Below are positions 27,300-39,280 of a stretch of 64,000 bases of DNA, in pieces. Each line of letters starts with the position of its first letter. Within the stretch, counting starts at the first letter, position 1. Origin of the DNA: Caulobacter sp. (GTDB taxonomy: Bacteria > Pseudomonadota > Alphaproteobacteria > Caulobacterales > Caulobacteraceae); assembly GCA_028291055.1 (NCBI GenBank), contig JAQGIP010000114.1, positions 1-64,000 on the forward strand, given 5' to 3'. Below the pieces are notes generated by a model that searched no databases, had not been told where the DNA came from, and saw nothing but the letters and a program-made list of their open reading frames with translations. Position numbers and translations under genes: made by a program.

Positions 27300-28748
27300 T
27301 CAGGCCGAGGCCGTCTCCCGGGTTGCGGGCGCCGCGGCCTCGCCGCCCAGCCATAGCTCCAGAGCATCCAGCGCGCGCTGGCTCATCGCCTGCTTCTTGG
27401 CCCGGCCGCGTTCCTTCAAGGGAAGCTTCCTGCCCTCGGCGTCGACGCGGGGCGCCTCCATGGGCGGCAGCAGGCCGTAGTTGATGTTCATCGGCTGGAA
27501 GCTGGCGGTCTTGCCGTCGGTGGGCGCGGCCTCCAGGTGGCCGCCGGTGATGTGGTTGACCAGGGCGCCCAGCGCGGTCGTTTCAGGCGGCGCCTCCAGT
27601 GTCTCGCCGAGGCGCTCGGCGGCGGCGAAGCGGCCGGCCAGCAGGCCGATGGCGGCGCTCTCCACATAGCCCTCGACCCCGGTGACCTGGCCGGCGAAGC
27701 GTAGGCGCGGGTCGGCCTTCATGCGCAGCTGGCGGTCCAGCAGGCGCGGACTGTTCAGGAAGGTGTTGCGGTGCAACCCGCCCAGCCGCGCGAACTGGGC
27801 GTTCTGCAGGCCGGGAATCATGCGGAACACGTCGGCCTGGGCCCCGTGCTTCAGCTTGGTCTGGAAACCCACCATGTTCCACAGGGTGGCCAGCGCATTG
27901 TCCTGGCGCAGCTGGACGATGGCGTGGGCCTTGACCATCGGGTCGCGGGGGTTGGTCAGCCCCACCGGCTTCATCGGCCCGTGGCGTAGGGTCTCGCGCC
28001 CCCGCTCGGCCATCACCTCGATGGGCAGGCAGCCGTCGAAATAGGGGACGTGCTCCCACTCCTTGAACTCGGCCTTGGGCCCGTCGAGCAGGGCGTCGAT
28101 GAAGGCCTCGTACTGCGCCTTGTCCATGGGGCAGTTGATGTAGGCGGCGGCGTCGCCGCCCGGGCCTTCCTTGTCGTAGCGCGATTGGCGCCACGCCTGG
28201 TCCATGTCGATGGACTCGAAATGGATGATCGGCGCGATGGCGTCGAAGAAGCTGAGCTGTCCCTCGCCGCTCAGCGCCAGGATGGCGTCGGCCAGAGAGG
28301 GAGAGGTGAGGGGGCCGGTGGCGACGATGACGCTGTCCCACTCGGCGGGCGGCAGGCCGGCCACCTCTTCCCGGGCGATGGTGATCAGGGGGTGGGCCTC
28401 CAGCCGCGCCGTCACGGAAGCCGAAAAGCGGTCGCGGTCCACGGCCAGCGCCCCGCCGGCCGGCACCTGGTGCTCGTCGGCCGCCGCCATGATCACCGAG
28501 CCGCAGCGGCGCATCTCGGCGTGCAGCAGGCCCACGGCGTTGAAGCGCCAGTCGTCGGAACGGAAGGAGTTGGAGCAGACCATCTCCGCCAGGCCGTCGG
28601 TCTGGTGGGCGTCGGTGCCGCGCACCGGGCGCATTTCGTGCAGGATCACGGGCACGCCGGCCTGAGCGGCCTGCCAGGCGGCTTCCGAACCGGCAAGGCC
28701 GCCGCCGATGATGTGTATGGTCTTCAGAGTGGTCATCGGCGCACTCAT
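27300..28748 (-). CDS. trmFO: tRNA (uracil-54-C5) methyltransferase, folate-dependent
   Basis: 482 aa. The FAD-binding [17 protein letters not shown] lies near the start, [14 protein letters not shown] follows, and [11 protein letters not shown] carries a catalytic-type Cys. [10 protein letters not shown] near the C-terminus is a TrmFO/GidA-like motif. TrmFO uses methylene-tetrahydrofolate and FADH2 to form m5U54 in tRNA. The ATG at 28748 has a G-run upstream; an ATG four codons later (28736) would also suit the family. It diverges from the membrane paralogue array. Confidence 0.95.
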   Translation of the reverse strand: MSAPMTTLKTIHIIGGGLAGSEAAWQAAQAGVPVILHEMRPVRGTDAHQTDGLAEMVCSNSFRSDDWRFNAVGLLHAEMRRCGSVIMAAADEHQVPAGGALAVDRDRFSASVTARLEAHPLITIAREEVAGLPPAEWDSVIVATGPLTSPSLADAILALSGEGQLSFFDAIAPIIHFESIDMDQAWRQSRYDKEGPGGDAAAYINCPMDKAQYEAFIDALLDGPKAEFKEWEHVPYFDGCLPIEVMAERGRETLRHGPMKPVGLTNPRDPMVKAHAIVQLRQDNALATLWNMVGFQTKLKHGAQADVFRMIPGLQNAQFARLGGLHRNTFLNSPRLLDRQLRMKADPRLRFAGQVTGVEGYVESAAIGLLAGRFAAAERLGETLEAPPETTALGALVNHITGGHLEAAPTDGKTASFQPMNINYGLLPPMEAPRVDAEGRKLPLKERGRAKKQAMSQRALDALELWLGGEAAAPATRETASA

Positions 28749-28838
28749 AAGCCCCCCGCCAGCCTTACGAAAGCTTCACGCGGGTTTGGCGTGGAACGGG
28801 CGTATCCTTCGGGCAACACCTAGCCTGGGGAGGCTGAA

Positions 28839-29795
28839 ATGACTGATTTTTCCGTGAGTGACGCCGGGATCGCCGGCCTTCGATTGCTCAAGCAAAAGCC
28901 CCTGACCGTCATGGCCTGGGGCCTGTTCATCTTCGTCGCCATGGTGCTGCCCATCGTGACCCTGATCAGTTTGGTCGGGTCCCATATCTGGAGCGTCGTC
29001 GAGTCGGCCCGGGTGCATGGCGAGGACAGCGAGATCGTGGTGCGCGAGGCCTTCCGCGCCATGGCGGGCGTCTTCCTGCTGATCCCGGTCATCATCATCG
29101 CATCGCTGATCGGCCGCGCCATGCTGATCAGCGCCGTCTTCCGCGCCGTCATCGAGCCCAAGAATTCCAGCTTCGCCTATCTGCGCCTGGGCTCCCAGGA
29201 ACTCTGGGTGCTGCTGGTGGTGCTGGTCAGCGGCCTGCTGCTCGGCCTGATCATGGGCGTGGCCTCCGTGCCGGTGGGCCTGGCGACGGCCATGCTCGAG
29301 AACGGCAGCGGCGGCGGCGCGGCCTTCCTGGTCGCCTGGGTGGGCCACATCGCTCTCTTCGTCCTGTGCATCTGGCTGGCCCTGCGCTTCTCGATGGCCG
29401 CGCCGCTCAGCTTCGTGGAGCGACGCTTCGCCCTCTTCGAATCCTGGGACTTCACCCGCGGTCAGGCCGGGCGGCTGTTCGTCATGGCGCTGCTGGTCGT
29501 GGCGGTGATCATCCTGATGGAGATGGTCGTGGGCGCGGTGGTGGTCGGCGGTCTGGTGGCGGCGGGCCTATCCGTCGACATCGACGAAGACAGTCTGCGC
29601 GACTTCTTCTCGCAGCCGCCCCAGGCGTGGATGGGCACGGTGGGCCTGATTGCCGGCGGCCTCGGCCTGCTGATGGCCCTGATCGCCGGCGTCTTCTCCA
29701 CCGTGGCGCTCGCACCCTGGGCGGCGGCCTACAAGGCCCTGGCCCTGAACTTCAAATCCGATCCCGGCGTTGCGGGCCTGACCCTCAACGCCTAG
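28839..29795 (+). CDS. multi-span membrane protein, paralogue 1 of 6
   Basis: 318 aa, about six hydrophobic segments. Start ATG 28839 has GGGGAGG upstream. It shares four landmarks with five neighbours: KPLTVMAWG (about residues 19-27), AVFRAVIEPKNSSFAYLRLG near 99, MAAPLSF followed by FESWDFTRG near 185-207, and APWAAAY near 290. I do not recognise a named family. The layout resembles uncharacterised six-span proteins sometimes compared with the GPDPase membrane domain, but I cannot verify this. It is probably first in a run with paralogues 2 and 3. Confidence 0.85.
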   Translation: MTDFSVSDAGIAGLRLLKQKPLTVMAWGLFIFVAMVLPIVTLISLVGSHIWSVVESARVHGEDSEIVVREAFRAMAGVFLLIPVIIIASLIGRAMLISAVFRAVIEPKNSSFAYLRLGSQELWVLLVVLVSGLLLGLIMGVASVPVGLATAMLENGSGGGAAFLVAWVGHIALFVLCIWLALRFSMAAPLSFVERRFALFESWDFTRGQAGRLFVMALLVVAVIILMEMVVGAVVVGGLVAAGLSVDIDEDSLRDFFSQPPQAWMGTVGLIAGGLGLLMALIAGVFSTVALAPWAAAYKALALNFKSDPGVAGLTLNA

Positions 29796-29878
29796 GGCAA
29801 CGCTGGTCAGCGGGCGGCCGGGGCGCTATCGGTTTGCTGCTGGGCCAACGAGCCGGCGAGTCGGGTTGGAGTAAAGGC

Positions 29879-30760
29879 GTGGCGGACGAGATCAGCCTGG
29901 GTGGCGCCCTGAAGGCCGCCTATGGCTTCTGGTGGCGTGGGGTCCGGGCCGCCGCAGGCATCCTGGCGGTGACGGCAATCGCCAGCGCATGGCTCGCCTT
30001 CGTCAGCCGCCAGGCCCCGGAGTCGCCGGCCGATTCCTCGCTTAGCCTGGTCGCCATGTCGGCCTATGTCCTGCTCGCCACCCTGGCGCTATCGGCCGTC
30101 TACCGCGCGGCCTTTGGCGCGACCCATCCCAAGGAAGCCGATTTCAATCTCGGCCCGCTCGGTTTTCAGGTCGGGGCCGTCGAGGCCAGCGTCTTCGTGG
30201 CGTCGTTCCTTAACGGCCTGCTGCTGGCCTTCCTGGGCGTGTTGATGGGGCTGGCCGTGCTGGCCATGCTCATCGCGGTGGCCGCCTCCAGCAAGGTTCA
30301 ACCCGCGACGCCACAGGCCTTCCAGGCCTTCATGGGAACCATGTGGCCGCCCAGCGCCCACTGGGCCCCGGTGTTCGCGGTGCTGGCCGCCGCCTTGGTG
30401 CTGGTGACGTGGGTCATGCTGCGCCTGTCGCTGTCGCTGACCGCCAGCGCGGCCGAGCGCAAGGTGCGTGTGCTCAGCAGCTGGACGCTGACCCGCGGCC
30501 GGGTCTGGGTGCTGCTGGCCGGCCATGTGATCATCGCCTTGCCGATGATGGCGCTGATTTACGTGCAATGGCTGCTGCTCGGGCCAAGCGGCGTGGTGAC
30601 GAGCGGCAAGCTGGCGCTTGCGCCCGATATCCAGGCGGTGACCATGATCCTGTTGGCCGCCGCCGGCGTCTTCTATCAAATGCCCGTCGTCGCCGGGTTC
30701 AACGCCTATATTTACGAGCGAGTCGGTCCCACACCCACGCCGGAGGCGAAGACGGCCTGA
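29879..30760 (+). CDS. multi-span membrane protein, paralogue 2 of 6 (most divergent)
   Basis: 293 aa from GTG 29879, chosen because GGAG lies 8 bases upstream and the protein then starts before its first span (ADEISLGGALKAAYGFWWRG). Landmarks retained are LSAVYRAAF near residue 74, ASAAERKVRVLSSWTLTRG near 190 and AGFNAYIYERVG at the C-terminus. The PLTV motif is replaced by a WWRGVRAA segment. Function is unknown. Its TGA overlaps the next ATG by one base, indicating translational coupling. Confidence 0.82.
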   Translation: MADEISLGGALKAAYGFWWRGVRAAAGILAVTAIASAWLAFVSRQAPESPADSSLSLVAMSAYVLLATLALSAVYRAAFGATHPKEADFNLGPLGFQVGAVEASVFVASFLNGLLLAFLGVLMGLAVLAMLIAVAASSKVQPATPQAFQAFMGTMWPPSAHWAPVFAVLAAALVLVTWVMLRLSLSLTASAAERKVRVLSSWTLTRGRVWVLLAGHVIIALPMMALIYVQWLLLGPSGVVTSGKLALAPDIQAVTMILLAAAGVFYQMPVVAGFNAYIYERVGPTPTPEAKTA

Positions 30761-31659
30761 TGCCCCCGTTCCTTCAGCGGCTGATTTCGCTGTGGCGCCC
30801 CGCTCTGGAGGGGCTCCGGCTCATGTGGGCCCATCCCTGGTCGGTGGTGCTCTGGGTCGGGACCTATCTGGCCGCCGTGCTGGGCCTGGGCGTCTTGATC
30901 GCGGTCTCTATCGGACGCACGGGCGTCGTGGGCCTGGAATACCGCTTTGCCGCCGCCTTCGCTCAACCGGCGCGCATTCCCGAATTCATCCTGCATTTCG
31001 GCTGGATCCCGGCCGGGCTGCTGGTGCTGTCGCTGCTGGTCGGCGTGGTCCTGGTCTCGGCCATGTACCGCGCGGTGCTGGCCCCCGGCGAGTTCCAGGT
31101 CGGCTACATGCGGCTCAGCGATGACGAGCTGCGGCTGTTCGTGGTGTCGCTGCTGACGCCGCTCCTGGTGCCGGGCGTGCCCCTGGCCATCGCCGGGTCC
31201 GTGGCCACCAGCGCCTATCAGACCGCCGGCCCCGTCCGCTGGCTGGGCTTCATCGGCATCATCGCGCTGTCGGTGCTGACCGTCTGGCTGATGGTGCGCC
31301 TGATGCTGGTCGGGCCCATGACCCTGGACCGGGGCGAGCACAGCATCGAAGACAGCTGGCGCATGACGCGCGGTCGGGTGCTGCCGTTGATCGGCCTGTG
31401 CATCATCTCCGGCGTGCTGGCCATCACCCTCTATGCGGTGGGCACCTTCGTGGTGAATGCCGCCGCCGATGGGCTGGAGGCCATCCGGCCGCGCTATCAC
31501 GGCGGTGGCCTCAACTGGGGCAAGCTGCTGCTGCTGCTGGCCAAATACCTGGCCCAGCCGATCCTGGCGACCCTCGGTTGGGTCGTCGTCGCCGCCCCCG
31601 CGGCGGCCGTCTACCGCGACTGGCGCGAGCAGCCGGTGAATCTCGGGGCGGCGAGCTAA
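30760..31659 (+). CDS. multi-span membrane protein, paralogue 3 of 6
   Basis: 299 aa from ATG 30760, overlapping the stop of paralogue 2. Landmarks are HPWSVVLWVG near residue 25, SAMYRAVLAPGEFQVGYMRL then SDDELR near 100, VGPMTLDRG then EDSWRMTRG near 183-205, and APAAAVYRDW near 279. About six spans. Function is unknown. It converges on the GST gene with 2 bases between stop codons. Confidence 0.84.
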   Translation: MPPFLQRLISLWRPALEGLRLMWAHPWSVVLWVGTYLAAVLGLGVLIAVSIGRTGVVGLEYRFAAAFAQPARIPEFILHFGWIPAGLLVLSLLVGVVLVSAMYRAVLAPGEFQVGYMRLSDDELRLFVVSLLTPLLVPGVPLAIAGSVATSAYQTAGPVRWLGFIGIIALSVLTVWLMVRLMLVGPMTLDRGEHSIEDSWRMTRGRVLPLIGLCIISGVLAITLYAVGTFVVNAAADGLEAIRPRYHGGGLNWGKLLLLLAKYLAQPILATLGWVVVAAPAAAVYRDWREQPVNLGAAS

Positions 31660-31661
31660 GC

Positions 31662-32273
31662 CTAAGCCGCCGCGCTCGGCCGCGCCGCCATCCGCGCCCG
31701 CCAGGCGGCCACGTGGGTCAGGTCGGGCGGCGTCTCCAGGCCCACGAAGTCGGCGAAATCCAGGGTGGTCTGGCCCACGATATCGGCCATCGAATAGTCC
31801 CCGGCCAGATAGTCGCGCCCGTCGCTCAGCTCGCGGTCCAGCCAGCCCAGGACGGCGGCCGTCGAGGCGCGGTTGGATTCGCCGAAATCCTTGTGCTGGG
31901 TCAGCAGGGCGGCGGTGAAGGGGTGGGCGTGGCGCCAATACATGCCGATGGGCGTCATCAGCTGGAACTCCACGCGGCGGATCCACATGTCGATGGTGGC
32001 CTGTTCCAGGGGCGTAGCCCCAAACAGCGACGGCTCCGGCTTGATGCCTTCCAGATAGCGGCAGATGGAAACGCTCTCGGAGATCATCGTGCCGTCGTCC
32101 AGCTCCAGGGTCGGCAGCTGGCCCAGGGAGTTGCGGGCTTTGTGCTCGGGCGACTTGTGCTCGCGCTCGCGCATGCTCACCCGGGTCTCGGGCAGGTCGA
32201 TGCCCTTCTCGGCCAGGAAGATGCGCACCCGGCGCGGATTGGGCGCGGGATTGCGTTCGCCGTACAGGATCAT
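31662..32273 (-). CDS. glutathione S-transferase family protein
   Basis: 203 aa from ATG 32273, with GGGGAGG upstream on its strand. The open frame runs further upstream but adds only low-complexity sequence. The thioredoxin-like N-terminal domain starts MILYGERNPAPNPRRVRIFL. LGQLPTLELDDG and SESVSICRYLE form the glutathione-binding cis-Pro and Ser regions (about residues 48-72). The helical C-terminal domain follows. Substrate is unknown. It is inserted antisense within the membrane paralogue array. Confidence 0.92.
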   Translation of the reverse strand: MILYGERNPAPNPRRVRIFLAEKGIDLPETRVSMREREHKSPEHKARNSLGQLPTLELDDGTMISESVSICRYLEGIKPEPSLFGATPLEQATIDMWIRRVEFQLMTPIGMYWRHAHPFTAALLTQHKDFGESNRASTAAVLGWLDRELSDGRDYLAGDYSMADIVGQTTLDFADFVGLETPPDLTHVAAWRARMAARPSAAA

Positions 32274-32441
32274 CTTCGACCTCCCCTTGCGCGGCGTTTG
32301 CCGCCGCCTTGGCGGGTGTCTTAGAGGCTGTGCGGCGGCCGCGCCAGCCGGGGCGGGCCCGGGGTTTCGCGCCGCGATTGCATAACAGGCCCGGCGCGGA
32401 GATGATGGCCCCGGCGCCGTCGGGCGCCGGGGGACTTCCAC

Positions 32442-33383
32442 ATGGCGCTGAAAGCGGTCGACGCGGCCTTTGCGGGCTTTGGCATTATCCGGCGCGAGCC
32501 GCTGACCGTGGCCGGCTGGGGGTTGGCCAGCGTGCTGGTGGGCGCGGTCTTCGTGGGCGCCTTCATGATGATGGGCGTGCAGAAGATCGAGCTGCCGGCA
32601 GCCGGAGCGCCGCCGTCGGCGTCGCTGGCCATGATCGGACCGTTCCTGCGCCTGGGCCTCATAGGCCTGGTGGTCGGCCTGATCACCTATTCGGTGGGCA
32701 TCTGCGCGGTCTACCGCGCGATCCTGCGACCCGAGGAGAAGGGCTGGGCGCGGTTACGCCTGGGGGCCGACGAGTTCCGCATGATGGGGCTGATGCTGAT
32801 CCTGTGGCTGTTGCTGCTGGCCGCCTACATCGTGCTCATCATCCTGATGGTCATCGGCGCGGGCGTCATCGGCGTCGCGGCCTTCAGCGCCGGCGGCGGG
32901 GGCAAGGAGGCCTCGGGCAGCGCCATCGCTGGGGCGGCCGCGGCGGTGATGGGCGTCTATCTCGCCTTCCTGGTCTTCATCGCCTGGTTCGGCGTGACGT
33001 TTTCGATGGCCGCGCCGATGACCTTCGACAAGCGCGCCCTGCACGTCTTCCGGTCCTGGAAGGTGGTGAAGGGTCACTTCTGGCCGCTGCTGGGCTGCTT
33101 CGCCCTGGCGACCTTCGTGATGTTCCTGATCTACATGGTGTTTGCCGGCGTGCAGGCCGCCCTGATGACGGCGGTGGGCGGGCCCACCATGTTCAGCGCC
33201 CTGACCCACCCCCAGACGCCGCCCAACATGGCCGCCTATTTCGCGCCGGGCCCGCTGGCGGTGTCGCTTCTGCTGAGTTTCGCCAGCGCGGGCTTCTACG
33301 CCATCATCTTCGCCCCAGCCGCCGCGGCCTATCGCGGCATCGTCGGGATCAGCGCCTCCGAACAGGCCGAAACCTTCGGCTGA
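32442..33383 (+). CDS. multi-span membrane protein, paralogue 4 of 6
   Basis: 313 aa. Landmarks are RREPLTVAGWG near residue 17, AVYRAILRPEEKGWARLRLG with ADEFR near 88-112, MAAPMTFDKRALHVFRSW near 188, and APAAAAYRGI near 290. It ends QAETFG. It is closest to paralogue 5 by eye. Met-rich and Val-rich spans are clear. Function is unknown. It precedes the sulfotransferase-fold gene by 40 bases. Confidence 0.86.
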   Translation: MALKAVDAAFAGFGIIRREPLTVAGWGLASVLVGAVFVGAFMMMGVQKIELPAAGAPPSASLAMIGPFLRLGLIGLVVGLITYSVGICAVYRAILRPEEKGWARLRLGADEFRMMGLMLILWLLLLAAYIVLIILMVIGAGVIGVAAFSAGGGGKEASGSAIAGAAAAVMGVYLAFLVFIAWFGVTFSMAAPMTFDKRALHVFRSWKVVKGHFWPLLGCFALATFVMFLIYMVFAGVQAALMTAVGGPTMFSALTHPQTPPNMAAYFAPGPLAVSLLLSFASAGFYAIIFAPAAAAYRGIVGISASEQAETFG

Positions 33384-33423
33384 AGCGCGTCACACAAAAT
33401 CCATCGGGGAAGGAAAGACGGTC

Positions 33424-34044
33424 ATGCCATTGAAGGTCATCGGCGCCGGTCTCGGGCGCACCGGCACGCTGTCGCTGAAGCTGGCCCTGGAGCAGTTGGG
33501 CCTGGGCCGCTGCTATCACATGATGGAGGTGTTCAAGAACCCGGACGCGCCGCAACAGTGGCTGGACGCCGCCGAGGGCCGGCCGGTGGACTGGGAGCTG
33601 GTGTTCGACGGCTACGGCGCCAGCGTCGACTGGCCGGGCGCGGAGTTCTATGCCGAGCATGCGCGGCTCTATCCCGAGGCCAAGGTGATCCTCAGCGTGC
33701 GCGACGCCGACAAGTGGTTCGACTCAACCCAGGCCACCATCTTCGCCAACCCCACCTACGACGGCATGCCGCCGGTTTGGGCCGCCATGGCCCGGGCGCT
33801 GATCGGCGGCAAGTTCGACCAGCGCCTGAGCGAGCGCCAGCACTGCATCGATATCTACAACCGCCACAACGACGAGGTGCGGCGCACCATTCCCGCCGAA
33901 CGTCTCCTGGAATTCGAGGCGAAACAGGGGTGGGGACCGCTCTGCGCCTTCCTCGGCCTGCCGGTTCCGGCCACGCCCTATCCCTCGGTCAACAGCACCG
34001 AGGAGTTCCAGGGCCATGTGCGCGAGCTCGCCAAGGCCACGTGA
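33424..34044 (+). CDS. sulfotransferase-family protein
   Basis: 206 aa. LKVIGAGLGRTGTLSLKLAL near the N-terminus is the 5'-phosphosulfate loop of the short sulfotransferase family (Sulfotransfer_4-like). VILSVRDADKWFDS near residue 95 matches the 3'-phosphate-binding segment. RLLEFEAKQGWGPLCAFLGL with PVPATPYPSVN is the usual C-terminal pattern. The acceptor is unknown. It sits between membrane paralogues 4 and 5, so its substrate could be membrane-linked, but nothing in the sequence proves it. Confidence 0.87.
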   Translation: MPLKVIGAGLGRTGTLSLKLALEQLGLGRCYHMMEVFKNPDAPQQWLDAAEGRPVDWELVFDGYGASVDWPGAEFYAEHARLYPEAKVILSVRDADKWFDSTQATIFANPTYDGMPPVWAAMARALIGGKFDQRLSERQHCIDIYNRHNDEVRRTIPAERLLEFEAKQGWGPLCAFLGLPVPATPYPSVNSTEEFQGHVRELAKAT

Positions 34045-34134
34045 GCGGCGATTACTTTCGCGGGGCGATTGCATGATGCGCTTTCCGCCCGGATGATGTG
34101 GGCGGCGTGCTGGCGCCGGTTTGGGGGAATTCAG

Positions 34135-35004
34135 ATGGGCTTGAAGCTTTCGGACACCGTCTTTGCCGGGTTCAATGTCATCCGGCGCGAGCCGCTGACG
34201 GTAGTCGCCTGGGGTGTCGCCTATTTCGTGCTGCTCATCGTGTCGATGGTGGGCACGGTCATGATGGCGGGCGGCGCCGCGATGATGAAGCCGACCGTCG
34301 GCAACGATCCCCAGGCGGCCCTGGGCATGATGGGCAACATGTTCGGGGTCATTCTGCTGATGATCCCGGTTTTCCTGATCGTCGCCTCGATCTTCAACTG
34401 CGCCGTCTACCGTTCCATTCTCCGACCGGAGGATACCGGCTTCGCGCGGCTGCGCCTGGGCGCCGATGAGTTGCGCCAGGCCCTGGTGCTGTTCACCAGC
34501 GGGCTGCTGTTCCTCGTCGGCTATATCGTCTGTGCGATCGTCGGCTTCGTGCTGATGATGGTGTCGCGCGACTTCGGCGCCTTGGTGATGGTCTTGGTCA
34601 TCCTCGGCTACTGGGTGGGTTTCTACACCTACTTCTCGTTCGCCGGACCGATGACCTTTGCCAAGAAGAAATTCCTGCTGTTCGCGGGCGGTGACCTGGT
34701 GGGCCCCAAGTTCTGGCCGCTGCTGGGCTGCTATGCGCTGCTGGGCGTGATCGTCTTCCTGCTCTATCTCGTCGTCTTCGCGGTTCAGATGGGCATCGTG
34801 GGCGCCTCGATGGCCAACTTCCAGCAGGCGGCGATGCGCGCCAGCCCGCTGACCGGCGGATTCACCACGGCCTCCATCCTCAGCATGGTGATCAGTGGCC
34901 TGGTCGGCGCCTTCATGATCCCGATCCTGATCGCCCCGGCCGCCGTGGCCTACCGCGACATTTCCGGACCGGACGCCGGCAAGCAGGCGGATGTCTTCGC
35001 CTAG
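34135..35004 (+). CDS. multi-span membrane protein, paralogue 5 of 6
   Basis: 289 aa from ATG 34135, preceded by GGGGGAA; an earlier in-frame ATG (34069) lacks this. Landmarks are VIRREPLTVVAWG near residue 17, AVYRSILRPEDTGFARLRLG then ADELR near 88, FAGPMTFAKKKFLLF near 168, and APAAVAYRDI near 266. It ends QADVFA. About six spans. Paralogue 6 begins 8 bases after its stop. Confidence 0.86.
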   Translation: MGLKLSDTVFAGFNVIRREPLTVVAWGVAYFVLLIVSMVGTVMMAGGAAMMKPTVGNDPQAALGMMGNMFGVILLMIPVFLIVASIFNCAVYRSILRPEDTGFARLRLGADELRQALVLFTSGLLFLVGYIVCAIVGFVLMMVSRDFGALVMVLVILGYWVGFYTYFSFAGPMTFAKKKFLLFAGGDLVGPKFWPLLGCYALLGVIVFLLYLVVFAVQMGIVGASMANFQQAAMRASPLTGGFTTASILSMVISGLVGAFMIPILIAPAAVAYRDISGPDAGKQADVFA

Positions 35005-35012
35005 GAGCGGTC

Positions 35013-35855
35013 TTGACCTTCTCCATCCCGGCAACGGCGTTTGAGGGGTTTCTGCTGCTGCGCCGCCACCCCCTGACACTGGTCTGGGTGCTCGCCGTAT
35101 GGTTCGTGGGCGGAGTGGGCTCCAACCTGGGCCCCTGGCTGGCTCCCACGCGGGGCCCCACCCTTTCGCCGACCGCCTATGGCCTGTCGGGTCTGTTCCT
35201 GCTGCTTTGCCTGATGGGCGCCAGCGCGATCGTCTATGCGCGTGCGCTGAAGGCCGAAGGCCGCGCGAAGCCGTTGCGCGCCTGGCCCAGGGCGATCCTC
35301 TTCCTGACCCTCTTCTGGCTGCTGGCCCTGGTCCTCATCGTGGCGTGGATCGTGGGCACGGCGCTCGCGGTCAGGCTGTTTGAGCAGCGCGTCCTGCCGC
35401 GCGGCATGATCATCAACTACGCCGTCTGGCCGATCATCGCGCTCACCGCGGGCGCCGTCCTGATCTTCTGGCTCTCGGTGCGGCTGGCCTGTGCCGGGCC
35501 TATCGCCTTCGATCGCCATCAGATCGCCCCGCGCCTGGCCTGGCGGATGACCCGGGGCCGGACCTGGCGGCTGGTGGCGGTCTTCCTCCTGGCGCTGGTG
35601 GCCGCCGTGGCGATCGGGGTGCTCATGACGATGCTGCGAAACTGGGGCGAGACCCTGATCCCGCTGCCGACCACACCGCCCGCCAACCTCCAGGCCTTCG
35701 TGGTTCAGTCCTTCACGACGGTCAGCGTCGCCTACAGCGCCTATGACGCCCTCGCCATCGCGCTGATAACCATCGTGCTCTTCGCGCCCGGCGCACGCCT
35801 CTACGCGGGCGTCGCCGCCGAAACCCCGCAAAGCCGCGCCGCCGTCTTCGATTAG
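35013..35855 (+). CDS. multi-span membrane protein, paralogue 6 of 6
   Basis: 280 aa from TTG 35013, supported by GGAG six bases upstream and by alignment to paralogue 5. Landmarks are LLRRHPLTLVWV near the start, CAGPIAFDR with LAWRMTRGRTWRL near residues 160-190, and APGARLYAGV near 258. It ends RAAVFD, where the 15-bp tandem repeat begins. It converges on uvrA. Function is unknown. Confidence 0.83.
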   Translation: MTFSIPATAFEGFLLLRRHPLTLVWVLAVWFVGGVGSNLGPWLAPTRGPTLSPTAYGLSGLFLLLCLMGASAIVYARALKAEGRAKPLRAWPRAILFLTLFWLLALVLIVAWIVGTALAVRLFEQRVLPRGMIINYAVWPIIALTAGAVLIFWLSVRLACAGPIAFDRHQIAPRLAWRMTRGRTWRLVAVFLLALVAAVAIGVLMTMLRNWGETLIPLPTTPPANLQAFVVQSFTTVSVAYSAYDALAIALITIVLFAPGARLYAGVAAETPQSRAAVFD

Positions 35856-35896
35856 GCCGTCTTCGATTAGGCCGTCTTCGACCAGGCCCGCTTCGA

Positions 35897-35900
<4 letters not shown>
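35841..35900. repeat. 15-bp tandem repeat, four units, at convergent stop codons
   Basis: Units: GCCGTCTTCGATTAG twice exactly (35841-35870), then GCCGTCTTCGACCAG and GCCCGCTTCGACTAG. The first unit encodes the last residues and stop of paralogue 6, and the fourth contains the uvrA stop on the other strand. This is a probable slippage product. The unit length is a multiple of 3, so the plus-strand frame stays in phase and meets TAG repeatedly. Confidence 0.95.
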
Positions 35901-38797
<2,897 letters not shown>

Positions 38798-38876
38798 GTT
38801 TTCGTGAACGCTTCAAGCCGGCCGAAGGGCGCGGCGGAACAGGCATATGTAGTGCGCAGACTCGCGATTAACACAA

Positions 38877-38891
38877 GAACATTTTGAGAAC
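38877..38891 (-). promoter_or_regulatory. LexA (SOS) box of uvrA
   Basis: GAACATTTTGAGAAC reads GTTC-N7-GTTC on the minus strand, the exact alphaproteobacterial LexA consensus. It lies upstream of uvrA and downstream of the 97-aa membrane gene on the same strand, so it most likely controls uvrA. Confidence 0.9.
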
Positions 38892-38907
38892 AATTGTCGC
38901 AGGAAAG

Positions 38908-39201
38908 CTAAGCGTCCGTTGTCGTGTCGCGCACCGGCGGCTTGCGGCTTTCGTTGTACTCCGCTTCCGCAGCCACCGCTCGATAGCCCTTCTCGACCAG
39001 GACGTAGAGCAGCGCAATCAGCGCGGATCCGATAACGATGACGGCGGCGCCGAGCCAAAGCCAAGCCGGCCAAGCTCTGGCCCAGTAGGTATCGCCCAAC
39101 AGACTCGATAGCGCGAGGCCGACGATGGCGTTGGCTGTGACTATTGTGAGGACGCCGACAAATGTCTCGGCAAAGCCTGGCGGCGTCGGCTTGTCCGTCA
39201 T
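38908..39201 (-). CDS. 97-aa membrane protein of unknown function
   Basis: 97 aa from ATG 39201 (MTDKPTPPGF). Two hydrophobic segments are at about residues 13-33 (VGVLTIVTANAIVGLALS) and 47-68 (WLWLGAAVIVIGSALIALLY). A charged C-terminal tail follows (EKGYRAVAAEAEYNESRK). No family is recognised. The frame is open further upstream, overlapping the DUF1203 gene, but that part lacks a good start. Base composition is slightly AT-richer than the neighbours. Confidence 0.6.
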   Translation of the reverse strand: MTDKPTPPGFAETFVGVLTIVTANAIVGLALSSLLGDTYWARAWPAWLWLGAAVIVIGSALIALLYVLVEKGYRAVAAEAEYNESRKPPVRDTTTDA

Positions 39202-39280
39202 GGCCGCGGCAACCCTTCGAAAGAGGGCCGCAGCTTTAGCGAAATTCAGCTCTGCCGCCAGCGCGGATCGGGTGTGCTCG

